DNA from: Orbilia blumenaviensis
Lineage: Eukaryota; Ascomycota; Orbiliomycetes; Orbiliales; Orbiliaceae
Assembly (NCBI GenBank): GCA_036872755.1
Contig: JAVHNS010000005.1
Location: forward strand, 1,178,001-1,242,000
Direction: 5' to 3'
Length of the DNA: 64,000 nt
Under the pieces are notes generated by a model. It was not told where the DNA came from. It did no database searches and saw only the letters and a program-made list of their open reading frames with translations. Every line of letters starts with the position of its first letter. The first letter of the stretch is position 1. The position numbers were made by a program, and so were the translations under genes. Positions 56,379-64,000 of this stretch are shown here, in pieces.

Positions 56379-59300
56379 ATGTCTGTAATAGACTACAACT
56401 CGCTCCGGCAGACCACCCTCGGCTCCGGAGTCGATGAGGAAGCTGTTACAGTCAATACAAGAGCTTTGGTACGGTTTTGATTCCCTTTGTAAATATATGT
56501 CTTTTGGTATCTACGTTCTTACTAACAGCTTTGTTTTATTTCCAGATCGACAAAGTCCTAGCGCGATACTCCGGCGAACACACTACCTTACGAGAATTAC
56601 TACAAAATGCTGCAGATGCGAGCGCCACACGCGTTGAAATACGATACGAAACCGCTGGCCCGACAGCGGCTGATTCTTCGGTCGACCTAAGTACTATGAA
56701 TCCGACACAAAGGAAAAATGAGGAACTTAAAAGGTTGCTGAAAAGCAAGTGCAAGAGGATGCTAGTAAAAAATGACGGTGTTCCATTTCGAGAGGAAGAT
56801 TGGCAGCGGTTGAAGAGAATTGCTGAAGGAAATCCTGATGAGACAAAAATTGGTATGTTGGGTTTGGTATATACCTACCGGCTGAGGGGCCTGGAAGACT
56901 AATGTGGATGATTTACAGGTGCCTTTGGTGTTGGCTTCTACAGTGTCTTCGACGAATGTGAAGAGCCATTTGTTTCCTCTGGCTCACAAGCCATGGCGTT
57001 CTATTGGAAAGGAAATCAGTTATTCACAAGGCGGGCCAAACTCCCGCAACATGATCCAATGACGACGTTCCTCCTCGAATACCGACAGCCGGCCGATCCA
57101 CCACCGTTGGTTTCGCTATCGCAGTTTCTAGCGACGTCGCTTACATTCGTTTCACTAGAGAAAATCGATCTCTATATAGACAACTACTGCGTCACTTCGA
57201 TCAAAAAGAAGAAATCGCCAGCCAATCCACTAGGCCTCCCCAACAGCATTTCTACGGCCCAGAAGGGAACTGGCGCAATGCTCAAGATCATTGGCGTGGA
57301 CTCCGAAAGTGTTCAGCTCACAGCAGATGTTATGGGACTCGTTACATATAAAGAAAAACCAAAGCTGGGACAAGCTGTTGCTGATACGGTCACAAGCGGG
57401 TTTAGAGGGTTCTGGCAAAGACTTGCGCAGCCGGCTGTGAGTAATAGCCTGAAGGACATCTCCCGCAATGGCTCGTCTGCGAATTTGGTAGACACAGTGG
57501 ACCTTTCAAAGGTTACAAGCAGTACTATCTTCATCCGAATAGCCACCGCGAATCTTCAATCGAATGTTACCTCGACGTTCGCCACCAACCTAGAAAGAGC
57601 GACCAAGAAGCCCCCTCCGCGCAGAACAAAATGTGCAATCTTGACTATGTCGAAAGACGAGCTGGATGCCTCTGAGACTGCGGATTCAAAGTCCGATACG
57701 TTCATTTTTGCGAATGTTCTACCCACAAAGCTCGGAAAGATCTTCATCGGTTTTGCAACTCATCAAACTACTGCTATTCGAGCGCATTTCGCGGCGCATA
57801 GTGTCATACCAACTGTGGAGCGTGAGAGCATCGATTTCAACGCCCGTTATGTTAAGGAGTGGAACGCCGAAATGCTTCGAATGGCGGGTATTCTTGCGCG
57901 TATTGTATACTTTTACGAAATGTCGAGTCTACGTGGCCGGATTCAACCTGGAGAGGGGAAATACGCGCCGGCACTCGATACATGGAACAAGGTCGCACCT
58001 GGAGTGTTGCATATCATGAACATGTTTACCTTCGTTGAGAGTACACCCAGCCCAGTTGTTGGCCAGATCATTGAGGAGGCATTTTGGCAATGCTCGAATA
58101 TTTTAGAGGTCATTAGTACGAAAGGAATCTTGCCCAGCAACACCGTTCGAATTATTCCAAAGGGTGCCGAGGAAATTAGCGGTTTCCTTTCTGGTATCCC
58201 ATTGCTTCCTCCTTCGATTCAGGCCGATGCCCCAGGATTCGTGAAGGCTTTGAGGGTGTATGGCTTCATTCATGAATTTTCCCTCAGTGATATGAGGGCT
58301 GAATTAGAGAAGCGGGCCTTGACCGGAGCCCAGATGGTCGTTTTCCTGAAGTGGCTAGCGAAGAAGGTGATTGCTGGAGACGTCAGCCAAGAATTTGTGC
58401 AGGAATTGTTGAAGGTCGCCGTTGCTTCATCGGTCAACCCAGAGGAAACGGAAATACCGGAGGAGATGGGTGCCCCAATAGCACTTGCGGCCATCACGAC
58501 CTTTGTTACTCCAACTGTTCTTCCACCTGAGATGCCGGTGCCGCCGAGTTGTATCCCTTTCTCTTTGACCAAGACGATGAAGCGCGAGGAACTCCAGGCT
58601 TTGGGATGGAAGGAGTTAGATTTGGTAGAATGGGCGGTTTATCTAGCTTCGCCGGAAACTCTGCTGAACATCGGGATCGAGCATAACATCACTCTTTCTC
58701 CGCAATTTGCTGCACATTTCCATGCTATACTAGCTAAACCGTGGAAGAAGCTTCTTCCACACGATAAATCCGACATCGCATCTGTCCTCAAGCCAATTTC
58801 TTGCGTGCCTTCGTCTAAGGGTATGAAAAAGCCTGGTGAGGCGTACTTCCCAACCGTCAAGATCTTTAAGGATCTTCCTATCATCCAAAGTATGAACGGC
58901 GTCAAAGAAGACTATCTTATGGCATTGGGGGTTAGGAAAACGCTCGAGCTCTCCCTGGTTTTGGAACGATTACAGGCAAAGGGTGACGATACTGCAGCCA
59001 CCTGGAGCGCCTACGATCTTATCAAGTACTTCACCAGTGTTAGCCAAGATATTCCTCCCGAAGATATCTTGAAGTTGAAGCAAACTCCTTTCTGCAAGGC
59101 GGAGGGCGATGAGAAGAAGGTTTACCGTGCTATGGATTTGTTCGTTCCAAAGCCTGAGCTTCGGGAACTTGAATGCCCGATCATTCAGTGGCCCGGTGGC
59201 GCTCAGAACTGGCGGGGTGGTCAGACTGCCGAGGAGAAGTTCGTTTTGAAGCTTGGACTCAACCTATTCCCAAGCTCTAATTACTTGCTTCAGGTTTTCA

Positions 59301-61867
59301 TCGCCAGCCAAGAGAGAGATCTCGTTAAGGCCCATGCGAGACGCGAAAAGGCCCTCAAGTATTATACCACCAATTACACGCTCAACAGCTATAACTATTA
59401 CCAGATCGGGGAGCAGAATACTCCGTTCTTGCCATTAGATGGCCCGAATGCGCGAGCTGGTGTACCAAAACTTGGGGCCCCCGCCCAATGCTTTACTAAC
59501 CCACGCGCGGCAGTTTTGGGTGTCTCCATTCTCAGGGAGGATCTTCGAGACCATGCTGCAAAGTTTGGCGTGAAGGCTGATCCACCCATGGATTTCGCCA
59601 TTCGAAAGTTATTGGAGCGTCCACCAACCACCACTACTGATGCCAAAACGACATTCGGTTACTTCGCTTCTCGTTTGGCTGAGATTCAACCGGCACACGT
59701 TGAGAAGCTCGGGAAGTCACAGATCGTTCCCATGGTTACTAAGGGACGGGTAAGGCTTACGACACCAAGAAACTGCTTCTTGGGTAACGAAAGTAGCCAA
59801 TTCAAGGATGTGTTCGACTTCGTTGATTTTGGCGCCGATGCGAACCCATTCCTAATGAAATGTGGCACCAAACTCGAGCCTACAATCTCTGAGATTGCGT
59901 ATATGCTTACTCGAGATTCTGAGCGGTTGCTCGCATCTTGTGAATCACCGGAGAAGTATCTTCATATTCTTAGCCGAGTTGCGGAAGCGTATCAAGAATT
60001 AAAGCAGGATAGGGTTCTGCACAAAGCGATGAAGCATAGCAGGTTCCTGTTAGGAACGTTCGAAAAGACAGAAAGTGTTAATCAGCTAGTTGATGTTGAC
60101 GAAGAAGAAAAGAGCATCAAAGAGTATCAACTTGCTAGTGCTGACGAGATTGCCATTGTTGACGATTTCATTTTATTCAACATCTTCAAGGGCGATGTTC
60201 TTACCTGCCCGCAAGAGGAATCCCTTGAAAGTTTCTACACTGGATTAGGGTCGACCCAGATATCCAAGCAGATTGCGCTGGAGTGGACGATTGGCCGAAT
60301 AATACAGGACCCTTCGAAAAGCAAACAGATTCGCGAGCTATGCTTGGAAAGATGCCGGCTCTTTTTCCACAACAACCATTCCCTTGTGAAACACGACATT
60401 AAATGGCTTGAATCCAACCTTGAGGTTTGGGTCGTCAATTCCATCCGACTTCGCAGGACACTGAATTCCCCAGGTAGTAAGAGCCACGTGGAGAAGACAA
60501 CCGCTGCTATTGTTAATTCCAAAGACAAGACGAACGCTATTCTCCACGTTACTCAGGATTACAAAGTATTTGATGTCGCAGCGCAACTTTTGAAGCTTAT
60601 TCTTGTCAAACCGAAGCCGCACTCTGCACTTTTGTTGGAGAGCTTGCTTAGCACTGATCTTTATACGCTCAAGAGTCGTGGGTACAATGTCGACCGTATC
60701 TTGAGGTTGAAGAAGGAGAATGAAATGAGAGTTGCTGAAGAACAGAAGAGGAGGTTGGAGGCGCAGAGGAAGGCCCAAGAAGAAGCGGAGAAGATGCACC
60801 AGCAGAACCCACATGCTATCTCGATCAACAATGGGGATAAACCACCCCCGTATCCAAACGACGAGCCTATTCCTGGATTATCTACAACGCCCACCCGCCA
60901 TAGGATGCCGGGTGCTTTCTTCGACTCCCCCGAGGATAATAGCCGAGGACCTCCGCCAATGGAGACAAGGTTGGAAGGAAAGAAAGGCGGTTTGTTCAAT
61001 AGACTCAGGACCGGCCTTGGTTTTGATCGCGAAGAGGGTACTAGACCTACCGGCCCGGATGTACTTGGAGGACCCCTTGGAAGGCCTCCTTCGACTATAC
61101 AATCAGGCAGCGGCTGGGAAGACGAAGGAGGCGATGTTAAAGCGACTTCTCCGGAAACCCTGAACCAGACCCTCAAGAGCGCCATCAGCGCCTTGAAGCC
61201 CTACGGTAGCACCAGCCACTTCTCACCTCCCCAAACCAACGAAGTGAAAGAGCAAAACACCTACTGCGACGCCCGCCCCAGCACGGATCTCGTACGAGTT
61301 TGCCAGTTCCCCAACGGCGTCGATTTCTTCATGACCAATAGCACCCCGGAGCAGGAGAAACAAGAGTTTGTCAGCAGCCACTTGCAAGACCTCGTTGTGT
61401 TTAGCTCAGTCATTGCAACTCTGGCGCAGAAGGTTTTTGAAATCCCACTCAAGAAGATCCAACTTTACCACGAAAACTCGAGAACGATTGCATTCAATAC
61501 GAGTGGGAGCTTGTTCTGTAACTACTCATACTTTATGCAGTTACATGCCGGGCCGATGAAGTCTGGTTCGAGTTCTGCTGAGGCAGATACTATGACCTAC
61601 TGGTATGTGGTTATGTGTCACGAAATCGCGCATAACCTTGTACCAGACCATAGCGCAGCGCATTCGTACTACACCGAGAGTTTTGTTACGCATTTTATGC
61701 GCAAGTATATTAGTGCCATGAAGAGGGGTGTTGATAGGGCTGGGGAGAGAAAGTCAGAGCGATCTGCGCCCGGGACGGCGAGGATTCCGGTCAATGTCCA
61801 TCATGGCGGTGCCGGAAATGGGCCGACGACGAGTGCGCAGGGAGGGGGCAGCTCGGGGTGGTTCTAG
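56379..61867 (+). CDS. Hsp90/sacsin-type ATPase, fungal DUF3684 family
   Basis: Three exons, 56379..56468, 56546..56852 and 56919..61867, giving 1781 residues. The N-terminal GHKL (Bergerat) ATPase domain is clear: N-box RELLQNAADAS (Glu47, Asn51, Asp54), NDG at 106-108 and the glycine lid GAFGVGF at 133-139, split by intron 2. The family is known from fungi as a sacsin-like, DUF3684-containing protein of unknown role; an Hsp90-like chaperone activity is inferred. A Lys/Glu/Arg-rich helix lies at about 1394-1425, followed by a Pro/Gly-rich disordered region. The C-terminus has a zincin-like motif, HEIAHNLVPDH (His1700, Glu1701, His1704, His1710), discussed under findings. The last 50 residues are Ser/Gly-rich. 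Splicing is canonical (GTACGG, GTATGT). Confidence 0.92.
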
Positions 61868-62325
61868 GCGCGCCCTGAGCCGCAATTTGATGGCGCATTT
61901 GATGATGGAGCTGTGGCGGGTGGTAAACGGAAGAGAAAATAGAGCATAAACTCTACTTCTTCACATTAGAAAGGGAGAGCTGTAATACATATATCATAGA
62001 GAGGTGCTCTGAAAGATTGTGCTTTTTTTTTTCTCTTTTGTAGACTTTTTTTACGACATTGGAACCATTCTGATTTTTTGTTCCAACCGCATCATTATAT
62101 GGAGTTAACTGGGGAGACTTTGTTTTTCTTGTATACTTAGCGCAGGATCTGCTTACGGCGTTCTTTTAAGAAAAGAAATGGGTGGTGGTGGTGGTGGTGG
62201 TGACTTAAAGAATGAAATGAAGAAATGATCTGGCTACCTTAAGTTTCACACGGTCTACAATATAGGATTCGTATGCAGTCGCCAGAAAGTTATAAACCCT
62301 GACCAATTGATATTCAATGCGATAT
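61868..62325. other. Convergent intergenic region
   Basis: About 460 bases between two 3' ends, with T-runs near 62024-62060 and a (GGT)7 microsatellite at 62181-62201. No gene was recognised. Confidence 0.4.
62181..62201. repeat. (GGT)7 microsatellite
   Basis: Seven uninterrupted GGT units in the 3' intergenic region. Confidence 0.95.
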
Positions 62326-63399
62326 CTAAGTTGTATCTTCTTGGGGCCTCATTCTTGGTGCGTATCCAAAGTTACCATGGTAAAGATGAAGCTCACCCCT
62401 CCTCCATTTAATCCTGTCTATAACATTTACCCTTTCTTCTTCATCAGAAGGCATGATACGGGCGCTGATCCCCATTCGTCCAGCGGTTGTATACTCTGGT
62501 CTATACCAAATCTCATCCAACAATATTACATGCTCCTTCTCCGGATCCATCTTCTCACTCTTCATCACACCCTCTGAAAGATCCGGATAGCGTGCCGAAG
62601 CCTCTCTACCAAGACTCCATGCCCCTCGAACCTGCCCTGGAATTTTTTTGCCCAACTCTTCAACCACTAACTCTGCCAGCCTGCGGAGTGTGAATCCAGT
62701 TAAGGATATAGGACCTGGCGCGGCGAAGGCGTAAAAGTCTCTATAATCGGTGCATTCAGTCGTCCCAACGACGACGGGGAACCCTTCCAACACCATTTGT
62801 CCGAGAGTGGTCCATTCGGGCGTATCATTCATATACGAAAAATCCAACGGACGAGTCCAAACCCCTTCCACCACATCCTCATGAAGATAAGGCGACACCA
62901 AAGGTTCATCCACAATCCCCAAATCGGAAATATCAACCTCCCAAACCAACTTTTGGAAATTCGTAAAATCCCGCCTGTTGACGCCTATATCCTCGTCGTC
63001 GTCTTCATACACGCGTTTTCCGATGTAGCGGTGAGAATGGCGGTTTCTGTAGTTAACTTTGTACCCAAGTGCCGTATGCCATTCTTCGTGACGTCTGTCG
63101 AATTTGTAAAGGTTGTAGGAGATTATTTTGCCGGCTTTGGCGGTTAGGCCGAAGAAGGTGTGGTATTGGGAGGGGCTGAGGAGGTGGTGGAGACCTTCTT
63201 GTTTCCAGGGGCGTCTGTAGGTGTATCTAAGTCTTTTTAGGCATTCTGTGGTGGAGATGAGGGTTTTCCAGAGGTCATAAGCTATGCTGGCGGAGATTTG
63301 ATCGGTGAGAGATGGAAGATGGGAGAGGATTTCGATGTGGAGTTCAGCAGGGAGGGAGGAGAGCGGGCAGATTGGTTTGTCGATATTCTGAGACGCCAT
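62326..63399 (-). CDS. F-box-like protein
   Basis: Single exon, 357 residues when started at the ATG at 63399; an in-frame ATG at 63477 would add 26 residues but the F-box follows the internal start closely. The F-box is at about 13-48 (LSSLPAELHIEILSHLPSL, then IAYDLWKTLI). The rest has no recognisable repeats; it contains an acidic patch (YEDDDEDIG) and several Trp/Tyr-rich stretches. No membrane or signal segment. F-box proteins link substrates to SCF ubiquitin ligases, and lineage-specific members such as this one are common in filamentous fungi. Converges with the DUF3684 gene. Confidence 0.72.
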   Translation of the reverse strand: MASQNIDKPICPLSSLPAELHIEILSHLPSLTDQISASIAYDLWKTLISTTECLKRLRYTYRRPWKQEGLHHLLSPSQYHTFFGLTAKAGKIISYNLYKFDRRHEEWHTALGYKVNYRNRHSHRYIGKRVYEDDDEDIGVNRRDFTNFQKLVWEVDISDLGIVDEPLVSPYLHEDVVEGVWTRPLDFSYMNDTPEWTTLGQMVLEGFPVVVGTTECTDYRDFYAFAAPGPISLTGFTLRRLAELVVEELGKKIPGQVRGAWSLGREASARYPDLSEGVMKSEKMDPEKEHVILLDEIWYRPEYTTAGRMGISARIMPSDEEERVNVIDRIKWRRGELHLYHGNFGYAPRMRPQEDTT

Positions 63400-63769
63400 G
63401 ACTCCAGAATTCTTCTTGAGGACTTGGGTTTTTGAATTATGGATTAGGATAGTAAAATCTTTTTGTCTTTCTATCATGAATCTTATATAGACCTGCCAAT
63501 GCTGTAGCTTTGGAATTGGTATTCATGCGGTTGTATAAGTAATTGTTTAAGGCGTGCGCTCAGACGTTGCATTTTGAACCACAGATTGGCTGACAGGATG
63601 CACAGATGGGTGAATTTCAACGCACTTTCGGTGCGTCTTTGGCAACATACGTCGACGACAGGCGCGGTTTCCAATCAGCCCCTCCGAATGGTATAATTGA
63701 GATATCAACGTATATAGCCAAAGGAGGAAATGTGCACCCATATATGTAACAAAAAGCGACGACCTAGTA
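63400..63769. other. Intergenic region
   Basis: 370 bases between two minus-strand genes: the F-box gene start and the stop of the partial gene. It should include the F-box promoter. ORFs here are spurious. Confidence 0.35.
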
Positions 63770-64000
63770 TCAATCTTTTAGAGCATTCATGAAAGCCCCC
63801 TTCGCGGATATTCTCACGTCCGGATGACAAATAACCACCCGTAGCCAGCACTCGTTACAAAAGCCTTCTGAATAGTACCGCATTGCGAAATACACAAAAT
63901 GCTCTTTCTTGGGGTCGAGGTCTGACTTTGCCTTCATTGCTTCAATCAGGCTGTCGACGATATCCTCAGCTAATTGTCGAATCGTAAGGCCGTTTTTTCT
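63770..64000 (-). CDS. Partial hypothetical protein (3' end)
   Basis: The last 77 codons of a minus-strand gene that runs out of the window. The frame reads RKNGLTIRQLAEDIVDSLI near the edge, continues through EHFVYFAMRYYSEGFCNECW and ends with AFMNALKD before a TGA at 63772..63770. Regular helix-like amphipathic pattern and the absence of stops over 77 codons support coding. No family was recognised. The start and any introns lie outside. Confidence 0.55.
   Translation of the reverse strand, partial: RKNGLTIRQLAEDIVDSLIEAMKAKSDLDPKKEHFVYFAMRYYSEGFCNECWLRVVICHPDVRISAKGAFMNALKD

Overview
The window is nuclear DNA of a filamentous ascomycete fungus. Most genes are broken by short spliceosomal introns of about 45 to 130 bases with GTATGT- or GTAAGT-like donors, CTAAC/CTGAC-like branch sites and AG acceptors. 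The conserved genes are typical eukaryotic housekeeping genes (MAK16, GYP7, SER1, VPS55, PRE5, TRS120, ABZ1). The style of the lineage-specific genes (a Ser/Thr/Gly-rich secreted protein, F-box proteins, a small Cys-rich protein) would fit an early-diverging Pezizomycotina lineage such as Orbiliomycetes or Pezizomycetes. That placement is inference. No rRNA or convincing tRNA gene, CRISPR array or secondary-metabolite cluster was seen.

Layout. 0-6.3 kb: a Mso1-like exocytosis protein (-) diverges from MAK16 (+), followed by the Rab GAP GYP7 (+). 6.3-17.5 kb: a lineage-specific block with a coiled-coil hypothetical, a four-exon hypothetical (-), an ankyrin-repeat protein, a 720-residue secreted two-module protein, a small Cys-rich ORF (-) and another four-exon hypothetical (-). 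17.9-21.8 kb: AIM32 (-) and a secreted carboxylesterase (-). 21.8-27.4 kb: AT-rich and gene-poor, with one F-box protein and a possible gene remnant. 27.4-33.7 kb: SER1 (+) converging on a full-length ABCB-type ABC transporter (-). 35.8-39.4 kb: a CRT10-like protein (+) converging on a CYC2-like mitochondrial reductase (-). 39.4-41.6 kb: an intergenic region with two TA-flanked inverted-repeat elements; the larger carries a 12.75-copy 8-bp satellite in its loop. 41.6-50 kb: SLD7, ABZ1, VPS55 (-) and PRE5. 50.3-61.9 kb: TRS120 and a 1781-residue Hsp90/sacsin-type ATPase (DUF3684 family). 62.3-64 kb: an F-box protein (-) and the 3' end of another gene (-).

The conserved genes serve separate core pathways: ribosome biogenesis, membrane traffic (Mso1, Gyp7, Vps55, Trs120), proteolysis, serine and folate synthesis, mitochondrial redox proteins (Aim32, Cyc2) and replication initiation (Sld7). 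I see no operon-like functional grouping. The unusual material lies in the accessory stretches: the two inverted-repeat elements, the secreted two-module protein, the Cys-rich-headed esterase and a zincin-like HExxH motif at the end of the DUF3684 protein. Exon coordinates were derived by hand from reading-frame continuity and splice consensus, and each model was checked to give a whole number of codons.
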